DNA of 56,177 nucleotides from an uncultured Pelagibacteraceae bacterium (GCA_902592935.1 CACJGD010000004.1:1-56177); one strand, 5' to 3'. Positions 37,820 through 48,001 are shown, numbered from the stretch's first letter. Numbers and translations: made by a program. Notes: generated by a model from the sequence alone, not told the origin.

Positions 37820-38974
37820 TTAATTCGTTTTAGATGGAGGAGTAGCTTCTGCTTTTGCAGCTTCTTCTTTTTCAGCTACTTTCTTTTCTTTCTCTAATTT
37901 CTCAGGATCAATTGGATTTCCTTCTATTTTCTTAGAAATCACACCTGCTTTTTCTCTAATTGCCATTTCAATTTCTGCAGCAACTTTAGGGTTTTGAGCC
38001 AGATAAGTCTTAGCATTTTCTCTACCTTGACCAATCTTCTCACCTTTATAAGCATACCATGCACCTGATTTTTCAATTATATCTGCTTTAGAACCAAGAT
38101 CGACTAGTTCACCCATCTTGCTAATTCCTCTTCCATACATCAAGTCAAACTCAACAACTTTAAATGGTGGTGCTACTTTATTCTTAACTACTTTTACCCT
38201 TGTAGAGTTACCAATAATTTCATCTTTATCTTTGATAGCACCAATTCTTCTAATATCCATTCTTACCGATGAGTAAAACTTAAGTGCGTTACCACCTGAT
38301 GTTGTTTCTGGACTTCCAAACATAACTCCAATTTTCATTCTAATTTGGTTAATGAAAATCATCATTGTGTTTGTATTTGAAATTGAACCTGTTAATTTTC
38401 TTAAAGCCTGACTCATTAATCTTGATTGAAGACCAACATGATGATCTCCCATCTCACCTTCAATTTCAGCTTTTGGAGTTAAAGCTGCAACAGAGTCAAT
38501 TACGATTACTGAAATAGAGCCTGATTTTACTAGTGTATCAGCGATTTCTAAAGCTTGTTCACCAGTATCTGGTTGTGAAATTAAAAGTTCTTCTGTATTT
38601 ACGCCCAGTTTTTTTGCATACACTGGATCTAATGCATGCTCTGCATCTACGAACGCACAAATGCCTCCAGCTTTTTGAGCTTCAGCAACAACTTGTAATG
38701 CTAAAGTTGTTTTTCCAGATGACTCTGGTCCATAAACCTCAATAATTCTTCCCTTTGGTAATCCACCTATCCCTAAAGCTAAATCAAGGCTTAAAGAACC
38801 TGTTGAAACAGACTCGATATCCATAGCTCTCTTTTCACCAAGCTTCATTACAGAGCCTTTTCCAAAATTATCTGTAATCTGAGCTATTGCAGCATCCAGT
38901 GCTTTATTCTTTTCTTTAACATCCATTTCTTGATCTTTAGTAGATTTAACTACTTTTAGGTTATTTTTCGTCAT
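37820..38974 (-). CDS. recA: Recombinase RecA
   Basis: DNA strand-exchange ATPase, also the co-protease that triggers LexA and UmuD cleavage. The 384 residues have the Walker A motif GPESSGKTT (residues 82-90), Walker [11 protein letters not shown], the L1/L2 DNA-binding loops ([13 protein letters not shown], and the [27 protein letters not shown] region) and a charged, alanine- and lysine-rich C-terminal tail. A candidate SOS operator lies about 50 bp upstream, and a strong terminator follows. Standard full-length gene. Confidence 0.97.
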   Translation of the reverse strand: MTKNNLKVVKSTKDQEMDVKEKNKALDAAIAQITDNFGKGSVMKLGEKRAMDIESVSTGSLSLDLALGIGGLPKGRIIEVYGPESSGKTTLALQVVAEAQKAGGICAFVDAEHALDPVYAKKLGVNTEELLISQPDTGEQALEIADTLVKSGSISVIVIDSVAALTPKAEIEGEMGDHHVGLQSRLMSQALRKLTGSISNTNTMMIFINQIRMKIGVMFGSPETTSGGNALKFYSSVRMDIRRIGAIKDKDEIIGNSTRVKVVKNKVAPPFKVVEFDLMYGRGISKMGELVDLGSKADIIEKSGAWYAYKGEKIGQGRENAKTYLAQNPKVAAEIEMAIREKAGVISKKIEGNPIDPEKLEKEKKVAEKEEAAKAEATPPSKTN

Positions 38975-39024
38975 TTTTTGCCTCTTTTTTTAAATTTTTT
39001 GTCACTCGAATCATGAATATAAAT

Positions 39025-39039
39025 GTACACATTTTGTTC
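39025..39039 (-). promoter_or_regulatory. Candidate SOS (LexA) box upstream of recA
   Basis: On the plus strand, GTAC-N7-GTTC, one mismatch from the alphaproteobacterial direct-repeat operator GTTC-N7-GTTC. It lies between a candidate -35 (TTGCTA, minus strand) and a weak -10 (TACATT), where a repressor would block polymerase. A similar 15-base word is found before umuD. lexA itself is not in the window. Confidence 0.55.
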
Positions 39040-39081
39040 TCATTAGCAATATAATTATTTTATACGAAAAAAATCAAATAT

Positions 39082-40374
39082 TTACTTAAGTTTTAAATAT
39101 TGGCTATTTAGTAAGCCTACTGATTTAAGCAAGTTATATTGAGCCATAAGATAATCTCTCTCAGAATTCACTAAAGAAAGTTGTGCTGAAAGTAAAAGTG
39201 AATTTGATTGAATAACGTCTAAAGTTGTTCTCGATCCTCTTTCATACTCTGCTGCAATTCCCTCGTTGGCAATTTCTGCTGATTTTAATTGAACCCTCAC
39301 AGAATTTAAAAAACTTTTGGATGACTCTAAACTTGACCACGCACTTGCGACGTTAGTTTCATTAGTTTTAATAGCATGATCTAATAATAATCTTTTTCTA
39401 TTTGTTAAATTTGTATTTTTGCTAATTTTATATTTCTTTTTTCCGCCAGAATAAAAAGGCCAGCTAACTGTTGCTTTTAATATGTCTTTATCTCTTTCTG
39501 CAACAGTCGAACTTAGATCGTCAGTGTAAGATTTCTCTAATGATACTGAAGCAGTTGGTTTTAAATCTGACTCTGAAATTGCTATATCTTTTTCAGACTT
39601 TTCTAAATCTAGTTTTGCAATCAGTATATCTGGATTATTCTGTTTTGATAAATCTATTGCTTCACTTAAAGTTTTTGGAATATTAACAATTGCATTTGAA
39701 CTTTTCTTTAAATTATTTGGATCATTTATTTTTCCTATAATATTTTCATAATTAAGTTTGTTAATTAATAAATCGCTTTTTGACTTTGCAAATTGTGCTT
39801 GTGCGCCAGCAAGAGAGGATTCTGACTGTGCCACATCTGTATTTGTAATTTGTCCTCTATCTCTTCTAATTTTATCATTTTCAACTTGTCTAATTAAAAG
39901 ATTTAAATTTTTTGAATTAATATTAAGTTTTTCTCTTGATAAAATTAAATTTGTAAATGCATTTATTGCATCATGCAATACTTCTTGTTCTTTTTTAATT
40001 AATTGTGCTTTTGCTAAAGTTAATGAAACTTTATTTTTTTCAAGTGTTAGATCTCTACCATAATCTAGTATCGTTTGTTCTATCTTTAAAGATGTTGTAA
40101 ATGGATCAACATCATTTTTAGTAGCTGTACCACCATTCTGATTTTTTAATGTATTAGTATTTTCAAAACTTTTTGAGCCACTTAGTGTAACAGAAGGTTT
40201 GTAATCAGCTTCAGAAATTTTAATATCCTCCTCAGAAACTTTTATATTTTCCCTTTCAGCATTTAATTGAATATTATTTTGATAGGTTAAATTTAATGCA
40301 TCGAAAAGTGTGACTGCAAAAGCATTACTCAAATAAAATAATGATGCGATTACTATTATGAATATTTTTTTCAT
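39082..40374 (-). CDS. TolC family outer membrane protein
   Basis: Outer-membrane channel for type I secretion or efflux. The 430 residues start with a signal peptide (about 20 residues, ending AFAVTLFDAL). Two related halves of heptad-rich helices follow, with conserved TolC features: SEADYKPSVTLSGS and ISESDLKPTASVSLEKS as the two beta-strand segments, and ERGSRTTLDVIQSN near the C-terminus. Partner membrane-fusion and transporter genes are absent here. It overlaps the kinase-like gene upstream by 4 bp. Confidence 0.9.
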   Translation of the reverse strand: MKKIFIIVIASLFYLSNAFAVTLFDALNLTYQNNIQLNAERENIKVSEEDIKISEADYKPSVTLSGSKSFENTNTLKNQNGGTATKNDVDPFTTSLKIEQTILDYGRDLTLEKNKVSLTLAKAQLIKKEQEVLHDAINAFTNLILSREKLNINSKNLNLLIRQVENDKIRRDRGQITNTDVAQSESSLAGAQAQFAKSKSDLLINKLNYENIIGKINDPNNLKKSSNAIVNIPKTLSEAIDLSKQNNPDILIAKLDLEKSEKDIAISESDLKPTASVSLEKSYTDDLSSTVAERDKDILKATVSWPFYSGGKKKYKISKNTNLTNRKRLLLDHAIKTNETNVASAWSSLESSKSFLNSVRVQLKSAEIANEGIAAEYERGSRTTLDVIQSNSLLLSAQLSLVNSERDYLMAQYNLLKSVGLLNSQYLKLK

Positions 40375-41300
40375 TTTGATTTATATACAGCAGTTTTAAT
40401 TTGATGGTTACTGTTTAAATTTAAAATTATAGAAGCGTATTTGTGCGTAGTTTTGAACATATTTTGGGTAATTCTTTGGTAGGTTTGCATAAAATTAATA
40501 ACATCTCCTTTACTCATTATCTTATGACCACCTTTCTTCTTTGTTTTTAACCATAGTTTATGTTCCTGCTTTAATCTCCACTTTTGTAGTAAATTAAAGT
40601 TTTTTGCTTTTAAGTAAATCATACAATTTAACTGAGAATATAGCTTTTTATATTTAGTTTTTAATTGCTGATTAACATATTTTCTCCAAACAAGTTTATG
40701 ATCATTTGTCTTTTCCATAGAATTAATAGATTTTTTTAATGTCTTTTTAGTTTCCGCTCTTGCTCCAACACACCATCCTTCAAAAATAATAACATCTGGT
40801 CTTTTATTGATTTTATTCCATTTATTTTTAGGAAATCTGTCATCAATTGCCTTATTAAAATTTGGTAATTTCATATTTTTAAATTTTTTTGCTTTTGATT
40901 TTTTAAAGAAATCTAGCATCATGTTAATATCATGTGTACCTGGAACACCTCTAGTTAATAACATTGGGTGTACTTTTTTTGATAAAACTATTCTTTCTTT
41001 TCTGGTTTTATAAAAATCATCAATAGAAATCTTAAACACTTTTAATTTAAAATACTTTTCTAATATTATCTTTATTATTGAACTTATGGTTGTTTTGCCT
41101 GTTCCCTGTCCCCCAGCTAATCCAACAAAATAAGGTTTTTTATTCTCTGCTTTTTTTACAATCCAAAAACATATTGGGATTAAAAAATTCTTAATCATCC
41201 CCTCTTTATTGCCAAACTTTTCAGTTGATGTTTCTTGTGATTTAATAAATTTAAAACAATCTTTTTTAACTTTTTTAAAACACTTTTCAGATAATTTCAT
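40371..41300 (-). CDS. D-glycerate 3-kinase-like P-loop kinase
   Basis: P-loop kinase with Walker A GGQGTGKTTIS, related to plant glycerate kinase and the uridine kinase/phosphoribulokinase group. Later motifs agree: SIDDFYKT, HPMLLTRGVPGTHD, FNKAIDDRFP, and VIFEGWCVGARA. If it is a glycerate kinase it would make 3-phosphoglycerate from glycerate, a step from glyoxylate or serine catabolism. The ATG at 41300 gives the better start; an in-frame ATG at 41345 would run into the upstream GFA gene. The glycerate role is inferred from family. Confidence 0.75.
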   Translation of the reverse strand: MKLSEKCFKKVKKDCFKFIKSQETSTEKFGNKEGMIKNFLIPICFWIVKKAENKKPYFVGLAGGQGTGKTTISSIIKIILEKYFKLKVFKISIDDFYKTRKERIVLSKKVHPMLLTRGVPGTHDINMMLDFFKKSKAKKFKNMKLPNFNKAIDDRFPKNKWNKINKRPDVIIFEGWCVGARAETKKTLKKSINSMEKTNDHKLVWRKYVNQQLKTKYKKLYSQLNCMIYLKAKNFNLLQKWRLKQEHKLWLKTKKKGGHKIMSKGDVINFMQTYQRITQNMFKTTHKYASIILNLNSNHQIKTAVYKSK

Positions 41301-41307
41301 TGAACTT

Positions 41308-41673
41308 TTACTTTTCTTGATCCATTGGATGGTTAAGCCCGTCAAAGAAAGCTACCTCTTTTAAATCTTCTACTTTAACTTCATCCACACAACCTAAATT
41401 AAATCCAGTCATAGCCGGTGCACTTCTTGGATTGTGATGAGTATAAATTCCACATTCAGTACAAAAGTAATGGTTAGCAACTTTAGTATGATACTGATAA
41501 AGTTTTAATTTATCTTCTCCTTTAGTAACTTTAAAATCTTCATTTTTAACCATACCCATTGTTGCATTTTTTCTTTTACAAATAGAACAATTACATCTTA
41601 CAATTTTTGCTAATTCATTAACTGTAGCATTAATTTCTGCTTCAACAGCTCCACAATGACAATTTAATTTCAT
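41308..41673 (-). CDS. GFA family protein (glutathione-dependent formaldehyde-activating type)
   Basis: Small zinc protein (121 residues) of the Mss4/RABIF fold. The metal-binding cysteines are in the CHCGAVE start, RCNCSICKRK, and FCTECGIYTHH. Family members include S-hydroxymethylglutathione synthase, but most GFA proteins have unknown substrates. A link to formaldehyde would fit with the formate dehydrogenases elsewhere in the window, but that is only suggestive. It is part of a minus-strand row of small enzymes (cupin, VOC, GFA) before the kinase-like gene. Confidence 0.82.
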   Translation of the reverse strand: MKLNCHCGAVEAEINATVNELAKIVRCNCSICKRKNATMGMVKNEDFKVTKGEDKLKLYQYHTKVANHYFCTECGIYTHHNPRSAPAMTGFNLGCVDEVKVEDLKEVAFFDGLNHPMDQEK

Positions 41674-41686
41674 AGTTCCCTCTAAT

Positions 41687-42070
41687 TTATTTTAAATTTT
41701 TTTTTGCTGCAATCTTATTTCCATCCATATCTCTTATATAAGCATAATAATTACCATCACTTCTTACTCCTGGCGCACCTTCATCAACAGCTCCTTTGGA
41801 AATTGCAATTTCATAAAATTTTTCTACTGCCTCTTTAGACTCTGCTAATAGTGTTATTTGTGTTCCATTGCCAAAGGTTGCTGGCTCATTGTTTACAGGA
41901 TCTGTTACGTAGAATTGAGCCTTATCAGGCTCACTTAAATGAGCATAACCAATATATTTTTCTGTTATTACAATTTTTTTTAATTTTAATGGCTCTAAAA
42001 TAGCATCATAGAACTCACTAGATTTTTTATAATCATTAGAACCAACCATTACAAAATCTAAAATATTCAT
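41687..42070 (-). CDS. VOC (glyoxalase-like) family protein
   Basis: 127-residue vicinal-oxygen-chelate protein: two beta-alpha-beta-beta-beta units are recognisable (ILDFVMVGSNDYKKSSEFYDAIL and the later EKFYEIAISKGA half, ending GNYYAYIRDMDGNKIAA). Unlike glyoxalase I, the typical metal-binding His/Glu set is not evident at the usual places, so an enzymatic role cannot be assigned. It lies between cupin and GFA genes on the same strand, spaced by 13-16 bp. Confidence 0.78.
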   Translation of the reverse strand: MNILDFVMVGSNDYKKSSEFYDAILEPLKLKKIVITEKYIGYAHLSEPDKAQFYVTDPVNNEPATFGNGTQITLLAESKEAVEKFYEIAISKGAVDEGAPGVRSDGNYYAYIRDMDGNKIAAKKNLK

Positions 42071-42086
42071 GATTTATATTTATTTA

Positions 42087-42437
42087 CTATTCTCCCCATT
42101 TTCCATGAAACTCATAAACTACCGCAGGTTTATCGCCTACTACCCAACCATCATGACCTGGTTCAATTGAATATGCATCACCAGCTTTATAAGTTAATTC
42201 AGTTCCATCATCATGTTTTGCGCAAACTGCCCCTGAAACAATTACGCCAAGATGTTTTGCTTTGCAGCTATCTGTGCCAACTGTTGGCTTAATGTCTTGT
42301 GACCATTTCCAACCTGGTTGTAAAACTAATCTCATAACTCTTTGATCTCCTACTTTCACAATATCTATTTTGGCATTTTTAAAATTCGTGTTACTTTCGT
42401 CTGGATTGTCAAAAGTTTTGACTTCAATTGAACTCAT
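42087..42437 (-). CDS. Cupin-domain protein
   Basis: 116-residue single cupin. The second half has the beta-barrel signature with KHLGVIVSGAVCAKHDDGTELTYKAGDAYSIEPGHDGWVVGD; the usual His-rich metal site is partly kept. Function unknown. It has a good ribosome site (AAAAGGAG, about 8 bases before the ATG) and opens a minus-strand row with the VOC and GFA genes, divergent from umuDC. Any regulator binding in the intergenic region could serve both directions. Confidence 0.78.
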   Translation of the reverse strand: MSSIEVKTFDNPDESNTNFKNAKIDIVKVGDQRVMRLVLQPGWKWSQDIKPTVGTDSCKAKHLGVIVSGAVCAKHDDGTELTYKAGDAYSIEPGHDGWVVGDKPAVVYEFHGKWGE

Positions 42438-42522
42438 TATTTTTCTCCTTTTATAATTAAATTAGAATTTTAAACTATCCTTGGTTGGAGTTATCCACAA
42501 GCACACAAAATGTAGTTTCGAT

Positions 42523-42549
42523 GTTCACGTTTTGATTCACTTTTGATTC
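42523..42549 (+). promoter_or_regulatory. Candidate SOS operator(s) upstream of umuDC
   Basis: Three TTCA-centred repeats follow one another at 11-12 base steps. The first 15-base word (GTTCACGTTTTGATT, from 42523) matches the recA-upstream word at 11 of 15 places. The second (ATTC-N7-ATTC, 42535-42549) is a perfect direct repeat with the spacing of alphaproteobacterial LexA boxes. A weak promoter (TTGATT at 42543, TACAAA at 42566, 17 apart) overlaps it. Confidence 0.5.
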
Positions 42550-42591
42550 AATTACGGACTCAAAATACAAACTCTTGAGTGTATTGTATAA

Positions 42592-43017
42592 ATGGTCTAT
42601 AAATTAGAACAAAACAAGAACATGAAACTAACAATCCCTTATTATCTACATAAAGCAGGCGCTGGTTTTCCTTCCCCTGCTACCGACTATATCGAAGAAG
42701 ATATTGATCTGAACATGCATTTAATAAGAAATGTTCCAGCAACTTTCATCATCAGAGTTCAAGGTAAATCAATGATCGATGTTGGAATTAATGATGGTGA
42801 CTTATTAGTGGTCGATAAAAGTTTAAAACCAAAAAACTTTTCAACTGTGATTGCAAATGTTCATGATGAGCTTGTAGTTAAAACTTTAGTTCAAGAACAA
42901 GATAAAAAATTTTTAACCTCTGGATCTAAAGAATTTTCTGACAGAATTTTAATTAATGAAGAACAAGATATTTTCATTTGGGGAGTTGTTACTTATGTCA
43001 TCCATTCTACGTACTAA
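42592..43017 (+). CDS. umuD: UmuD-like translesion polymerase accessory protein
   Basis: S24 self-cleaving protein that becomes UmuD' after RecA-stimulated cleavage and joins UmuC in DNA polymerase V. With the ATG at 42592 the numbering equals E. coli UmuD: cleavage site Ala24-Gly25 in the AGFPSPA motif, nucleophile Ser60 (GKSMID) and Lys97 (VVKTL). This agreement supports that start over the internal ATG at 42622. E. coli has Cys at position 24; here it is Ala. Its last 23 bases overlap umuC. Confidence 0.93.
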   Translation: MVYKLEQNKNMKLTIPYYLHKAGAGFPSPATDYIEEDIDLNMHLIRNVPATFIIRVQGKSMIDVGINDGDLLVVDKSLKPKNFSTVIANVHDELVVKTLVQEQDKKFLTSGSKEFSDRILINEEQDIFIWGVVTYVIHSTY

Positions 43018-44272
43018 AAAAATAGCACTAATTGATTGTAATTCTTTTTACGTTTCTTGTGAAAGATTATTTAATCCAAAAATAAGAAGAAAGCCTGTTG
43101 TTGTTTTATCTAATAATGATGGTTGTATCATTTCAAGATCAAATGAAGCAAAAGCTTTGGGAATTAAAATGGGGGAACCTTATTTTAAAGCAAAAGATAT
43201 TATTCTTAAAAATAAAGTTGAAGTTTTCTCATCTAATTATTCTTTATATGGAGATTTATCTAGAAGAGTGATGCGAACTCTTAAACGATTTAATTCGGAA
43301 ATAGAAGTTTATTCAATTGATGAGGCATTTTTAGATTTATCAAACTTTCCCGATAGTGAAGTGGAAAAAGTTGGAAAAGAAATTAGAGAAACAGTTTTAC
43401 AATGGACTGGTATTCCAACTAGTATTGGAATAGCAAATACAAAAACTTTAAGTAAAATTGCAAATCATATTGCGAAGAAAAAACAATCAGGAGTTACCAG
43501 TTTAATTGGTATAGAGAATTTAGATCCTATTTTAGAAAAAGTCGAAATTAATGATGTCTGGGGTGTTGGTAGACAGTTAACTAAGTTTTATCAAAAGCAT
43601 GGAATTTATAATGCTAAGCAATTAAAGAATAAGTCTAATACCTGGATCAAAAAATCTTCAAATGTTTTAAGTTCAAGAACTGCAATGGAACTTAGAGGAA
43701 TTTCTTGCATAGGTTTAGAAACAACCACTGCTAAAAGAAAGAGCTGTGTTGTCTCAAGATCATTTGGAAAAAGAATTGAAACATTTAAGGAATTAAAAGA
43801 AGCAGTTGCAAATTATTGTTTAAATGCTTCAGAAAAAATTAGATCAGAGTCGTTGGTTGCAAAAGCAATTACAGTTTTTGTTAGAACAAGTCCTTTCCAA
43901 AGAAACTTTGGATATTATTCAAATGCGAAGACAGTTGATTTTCCAATTGCAACAAACAATAGTATCGAAACAGTTAAAACAGCAGTTTCAATATTAGAGA
44001 GTATTTTTAAAAATGGGTATCGTTATCAAAAAGCAGGAGTGATGCTGACAGGATTGTCAAATGCTAGTGATAAAACGAATTTATTTACATCTGAAAAAGA
44101 TGAAAAAATTAATAGCTTGATGCGATCAATTGATAACACTAATCATCGATACGGAAGATCTACCTTGAGTGTTGCAAGTGCTGGAGTTCATAAGAAGTGG
44201 AATATGCGAAGACAGTATTCTTCTAAAATTGATACAGCTGATTTTTATTGTTTGCCAACAATTAGAGCTTAA
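42995..44272 (+). CDS. umuC: DNA polymerase V catalytic subunit UmuC
   Basis: Y-family error-prone polymerase for translesion synthesis. The start ATG at 42995 is chosen since it leads directly into the conserved [20 protein letters not shown]; an in-frame ATG 39 bases earlier adds an unrelated segment. The active-site acids are in [10 protein letters not shown] and [12 protein letters not shown]. The helix-hairpin-helix region ([26 protein letters not shown]) and the little-finger domain (426 residues in all) follow. Coupled with umuD by overlap; SOS control is likely. It ends tail to tail with ureG. Confidence 0.94.
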   Translation: MSSILRTKKIALIDCNSFYVSCERLFNPKIRRKPVVVLSNNDGCIISRSNEAKALGIKMGEPYFKAKDIILKNKVEVFSSNYSLYGDLSRRVMRTLKRFNSEIEVYSIDEAFLDLSNFPDSEVEKVGKEIRETVLQWTGIPTSIGIANTKTLSKIANHIAKKKQSGVTSLIGIENLDPILEKVEINDVWGVGRQLTKFYQKHGIYNAKQLKNKSNTWIKKSSNVLSSRTAMELRGISCIGLETTTAKRKSCVVSRSFGKRIETFKELKEAVANYCLNASEKIRSESLVAKAITVFVRTSPFQRNFGYYSNAKTVDFPIATNNSIETVKTAVSILESIFKNGYRYQKAGVMLTGLSNASDKTNLFTSEKDEKINSLMRSIDNTNHRYGRSTLSVASAGVHKKWNMRRQYSSKIDTADFYCLPTIRA

Positions 44273-44281
44273 ATCAAAACT

Positions 44282-44893
44282 CTATAGTCCACCTGATGAA
44301 AATAAGAATTTAGCAACATCTTCAACACCAATTTGCTTTTTCATCTGGCAAAAAACATAAGGTAAACCATTTCGGGCCCTTTTTACGTCTTCTTTCATAG
44401 TTTCAAGATTAACTTCTACATGAGGAGCTAAGTCTGTCTTATTAATAATTAACAAGTCTGACTTTTGAATAGCAGGACCACCTTTTCTAGGGATATCTCC
44501 ACCCATACCAACGTCAATAACATAAATAGACAGATCGACTAATTCTGGACTAAAAGTTGCTGCTAAATTATCTCCACCAGACTCGATTAAAATCAGATCA
44601 AGATCAGGAAATTTTTTTTTCATGTTTTCTACAGCAAGCATGTTGATTGAGGCATCTTCACGTATTGCAGTATGTGGACACCCTCCTGTTTCAACTCCTT
44701 TAATTCTCTCAAGAGGTAAGGCTTGGACTTTCATTAAAAATTCTGCATCCTCTTTTGTATAAATATCGTTTGATATTACAGCCATAGAAATTTTGTTTGA
44801 TAAAAATTTACACAATTCAGCTGTTAAACTTGTCTTCCCTGCACCAACGGGTCCACCTATTCCAACTTTTAATGGTCCATTTATATTTTTCAT
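44282..44893 (-). CDS. ureG: Urease accessory GTPase UreG
   Basis: SIMIBI-class GTPase that delivers nickel to apo-urease in the UreDFG complex. The 203 residues have the P-loop [14 protein letters not shown], the metal-binding CPH motif in [16 protein letters not shown], the [15 protein letters not shown] stretch, and [10 protein letters not shown] for guanine recognition. Last gene of the urease operon, overlapping ureF by 4 bp. It ends 9 bp from the convergent umuC stop. Confidence 0.96.
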   Translation of the reverse strand: MKNINGPLKVGIGGPVGAGKTSLTAELCKFLSNKISMAVISNDIYTKEDAEFLMKVQALPLERIKGVETGGCPHTAIREDASINMLAVENMKKKFPDLDLILIESGGDNLAATFSPELVDLSIYVIDVGMGGDIPRKGGPAIQKSDLLIINKTDLAPHVEVNLETMKEDVKRARNGLPYVFCQMKKQIGVEDVAKFLFSSGGL

Positions 44894-45570
44894 GTTTTAT
44901 AAATTCGTGTTTTTAAATTTTCATGCTTGATACTATAGATGTCACTATTAAAACAAATTCCACCTAAGTCTTCTAAATTTAAATTTTCACTTTCTTTTTC
45001 TATTTCTTTAATTAAATCATAAGTCTGAATTATACAGTCTTGACCAATTTTTTGTCCAATTGGTATATGTTTAATACAAACATTTATTAGATTTGATACA
45101 AAAGATTGTAGATAAGATATTATCGTTAGGTTTAAAGGTATACCAAAGTGTTTAGCAGCTTTAGCAACTGCAATTGGATAAGCAGTGTTTTCCTCAATTT
45201 TAAAATCCCAACTATCAGATAAAACTTTTCTAAATGCATTTCCCATTTCAATAGTCTCTATTTTTCTTTCCTTACTTGGACAAAGTGATAGAGCAAGTTC
45301 ATTAAAGTCTTCTCCTTGATAGGTATATTTCATTAAAATTACATCATTTTTACCAGTTCCATGTTTTAAGATACATTTTAAATAATCCAAAATATCCTCT
45401 TTTGACTTAATTAAATTATCATTAATCATTGCCTCTAATCCATGAGAATATGAAAAACTTCCAACAGGAAATGAGGGTGAAAACCAAGTTTGAAGAATTT
45501 GTAAAGACTCTTTTAAATCTTTTTTATTTTTTAATTTAGTGTTTATGGCTATGGGTCCTACCAATTCCAT
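44890..45570 (-). CDS. ureF: Urease accessory protein UreF
   Basis: All-helical protein of 226 residues that acts with UreD and UreG in nickel insertion, checking GTPase activity. It has the family opening [21 protein letters not shown], the GHG-like and NAFRKVL stretches, and the [35 protein letters not shown] block near the C-terminus. It overlaps ureE by 35 bp if the ATG at 45570 is used; a start nearer the conserved LQTWFSP segment could shorten this. Confidence 0.93.
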   Translation of the reverse strand: MELVGPIAINTKLKNKKDLKESLQILQTWFSPSFPVGSFSYSHGLEAMINDNLIKSKEDILDYLKCILKHGTGKNDVILMKYTYQGEDFNELALSLCPSKERKIETIEMGNAFRKVLSDSWDFKIEENTAYPIAVAKAAKHFGIPLNLTIISYLQSFVSNLINVCIKHIPIGQKIGQDCIIQTYDLIKEIEKESENLNLEDLGGICFNSDIYSIKHENLKTRIYKT

Positions 45571-45979
45571 ATGCTCCTCCCTCTGGTTTAAAAGGTCTTA
45601 AAACTTGCTTAACCTTTCCTCCTAATTTTAATATCATTTTTTTTATTACTTCATCATACTGAATAAAAATTCTATCTTTTTCAATTTGGCAAGGCATATG
45701 TCTATTTCCAATGTGCCATATAAGTTGCATTAAATTTTTTCCTTTTATTTCAAGTAAACTTTCTTTTTTGTTTTTGATTAAAATCAAATTTCCACTTTGA
45801 AGTCTAAACGCTTGATTTTCTGAAAGTGATTTTGTCTCTGGTAAATTGACTAAAAATTCAAAACCATTATCTGAAACAAGTTTTTTTCTTCTTAAAAATC
45901 TCTCATCATAAGATAAAGATATGTGATCTTTTGCTTTATTTTTGGCTATTTTATTAACTATTAAAAAACAATTATCCAT
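45536..45979 (-). CDS. ureE: Urease accessory metallochaperone UreE
   Basis: Nickel-binding chaperone that brings Ni2+ to the urease assembly complex. The 147 residues have a peptide-binding N-terminal domain and the metal-binding domain with LIWHIGNRHMPCQIE, whose His is the conserved interface ligand. The C-terminus is short and His-containing (THSHKH), far less His-rich than in Klebsiella UreE. It lies 4 bp after ureC. Confidence 0.93.
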   Translation of the reverse strand: MDNCFLIVNKIAKNKAKDHISLSYDERFLRRKKLVSDNGFEFLVNLPETKSLSENQAFRLQSGNLILIKNKKESLLEIKGKNLMQLIWHIGNRHMPCQIEKDRIFIQYDEVIKKMILKLGGKVKQVLRPFKPEGGAYGIGRTHSHKH

Positions 45980-45982
45980 AAG

Positions 45983-47689
45983 CTAAAACATAAAATATCT
46001 TTGTGCCAAAGGAAGTTCTTTGGCTGGTTCACAAGTAATTATTTCACCATCAGCTTTTACTTCATAAGTCTCAGGATTAACCTCAATTTTTGGACACTTG
46101 TTATTTAAAATCATATCTTTTTTAGAAATGGCTCTTGTATTTTCTACTGGTAATAAGTCTTTTCTAATACTTGCATCTTTTAATGAATTCTTTTCAAGAG
46201 CTAGTTTGCTTGTGAAAATTACAGATGATTTTTCTAAAGAAGTTCCAAATGATGAAAACATAGGTCTAGTGTATACTGGTTGAGGAGTTGGAATTGATGC
46301 ATTTGGATCTCCCATTTGAGCACAAGCTATACTTCCACCTATTAATATCATCTCTGGTTTGGCACCAAAAAATGCTGGGTCCCACAAAACTAAATCTGCA
46401 CGTTTATTTTTTTCAATGGTACCAATATGATTTGAAATTCCATGAGCAATTGCTGGATTAATTGTATATTTTGCTAAATACCTTTTAACTCTAAAATTAT
46501 CATTATCCCCTTTTTCCTCCGGTAAACTTCCTCTTTGAACTTTCATTTTGTGTGCAGTTTGCCAAGTTCTGATGATAACTTCTCCAACTCTACCCATAGC
46601 CTGACTATCTGATGCAATAATTGAAAATGCACCCATATCATGGAGAATATCTTCTGCTGCAATTGTTTCTCGTCTGATTCTACTTTCAGCAAATGCTACA
46701 TCCTCTGGAATCGATTTATCAAGATGATGACAAACCATAAGCATATCTAAATGTTCCTCTATTGTATTAACCGTATAAGGCCTTGTTGGGTTTGTTGAAG
46801 AAGGAATAACATACTCTTCTCCACAAACTTTAATTATGTCTGGTGCGTGCCCACCACCAGCACCCTCTGTATGAAAAGCATGAATAGTTCTTTTATTAAT
46901 TGCTTTAATTGTATTCTCTACGAACCCACTTTCATTTAAAGTGTCTGTGTGAATCATTACTTGCACATCGTTTTTGTCAGCAATATTTAAACAATTATCA
47001 ATTGCTCCAGGAGTGGTTCCCCAATCCTCATGTAATTTTAAAGCTGAAGCTCCTGCTAGAATTTGTTCCTCTAGACCTTCTGGTAATGAAGAATTTCCTT
47101 TCCCAGCAAAAGCTAAATTCATAGAAAAACCATCAGCAGATTGAATCATTCTTTGTATGTGCCAAGGACCAGGTGTACACGTTGTTGCAAGTGTTCCATG
47201 AGCAGGACCAGTACCTCCTCCTAACATAGTTGTAATACCCGAGTGTAAAGCATCATCAATTTGTTGGGGGCATATATAATGAATATGACTATCAAAACCC
47301 CCTGCTGTTAAAATTTTTCCTTCACCTGCAATTATCTCTGTTCCTGGACCAATAATAATATTTACTTTAGATTGAGTATCTGGATTTCCAGCTTTACCAA
47401 TTTCAAATATTTTTCCATCTTTTAAGCCAACATCGGCTTTATAAATTCCATTTACATCAACTATTAAAGCATTGGTAATGACTGTATCAACAGCTCCTTT
47501 TTCTCTGCTGATTTGAGATTGGCCCATTCCATCTCTTATTACTTTTCCACCACCAAACTTTACTTCTTCACCATAGGTGGTTAAGTCGTTTTCAACTTTA
47601 ATAAATAATTCAGTATCTGCGAGCCTTACTTTATCTCCTGTAGTAGGCCCATACATATCTGCATAAGCTGCTTTAGAAATTTTAGCCAT
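45983..47689 (-). CDS. ureC: Urease subunit alpha
   Basis: Catalytic subunit that hydrolyses urea to ammonia and carbamate at a dinickel site. All active-site residues are in place, offset by one from Klebsiella: His135 and His137 (SHIHYIC), carbamylated Lys218 (ALKLHEDWG), His247 (MIHTDTLNE), His273 ([10 protein letters not shown]), flap Cys320/His321 (MVCHHLD) and Asp361 ([10 protein letters not shown]). The 568 residues are full length. It abuts ureB (one-base overlap) in the order ureDABCEFG. Confidence 0.98.
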   Translation of the reverse strand: MAKISKAAYADMYGPTTGDKVRLADTELFIKVENDLTTYGEEVKFGGGKVIRDGMGQSQISREKGAVDTVITNALIVDVNGIYKADVGLKDGKIFEIGKAGNPDTQSKVNIIIGPGTEIIAGEGKILTAGGFDSHIHYICPQQIDDALHSGITTMLGGGTGPAHGTLATTCTPGPWHIQRMIQSADGFSMNLAFAGKGNSSLPEGLEEQILAGASALKLHEDWGTTPGAIDNCLNIADKNDVQVMIHTDTLNESGFVENTIKAINKRTIHAFHTEGAGGGHAPDIIKVCGEEYVIPSSTNPTRPYTVNTIEEHLDMLMVCHHLDKSIPEDVAFAESRIRRETIAAEDILHDMGAFSIIASDSQAMGRVGEVIIRTWQTAHKMKVQRGSLPEEKGDNDNFRVKRYLAKYTINPAIAHGISNHIGTIEKNKRADLVLWDPAFFGAKPEMILIGGSIACAQMGDPNASIPTPQPVYTRPMFSSFGTSLEKSSVIFTSKLALEKNSLKDASIRKDLLPVENTRAISKKDMILNNKCPKIEVNPETYEVKADGEIITCEPAKELPLAQRYFMF

Positions 47690-47994
47690 TATAAATTACC
47701 CATAACTTTCTTATTGAACCCGTATATTTTTTTTGATCCATTTATTTCTATAAGCTCAACATCTTTAGATTGACCTGGCTCAAATCTTACAGCAGTTCCT
47801 GAAGGAATATTTAATCTCTTTCCATATGCTAATTCTCGATCAAAAACTAAATACTCATTTGTTTCAAAAAAATGATAATGGCTTCCTACTTGCACTGGTC
47901 TATCTCCAGAATTAGAAATTTTTATCTTTGTAACTTTTGAATCTTTATTTAAGTCTATATCCTCATTTTTTGTAATTACTTCACCTGGCTTCAT
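47689..47994 (-). CDS. ureB: Urease subunit beta
   Basis: Structural subunit of the urease heterotrimer, 101 residues. Family features: the [15 protein letters not shown] start, the beta-barrel block with [53 protein letters not shown], and the closing [10 protein letters not shown]. It lies between ureA (7 bp) and ureC (1-bp overlap). Separate A and B genes are the usual bacterial arrangement, unlike the fused form of Helicobacter. Confidence 0.97.
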   Translation of the reverse strand: MKPGEVITKNEDIDLNKDSKVTKIKISNSGDRPVQVGSHYHFFETNEYLVFDRELAYGKRLNIPSGTAVRFEPGQSKDVELIEINGSKKIYGFNKKVMGNL

Positions 47995-48001
47995 AATATT
48001 G

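Noticed and set aside
41345-41673. Possible longer N-terminus of the kinase-like gene overlapping the GFA gene
   Set aside because: The extension adds about 15 residues of no conserved character; the ATG at 41300 starts closer to the conserved part and avoids the overlap.
42491-42499. A perfect DnaA box (TTATCCACA) between the cupin gene and umuD
   Set aside because: Only one copy is seen, with no cluster or AT-rich unwinding element, and one 9-mer is expected by chance at about this rate in 56 kb of AT-rich DNA. It is not evidence of an origin.
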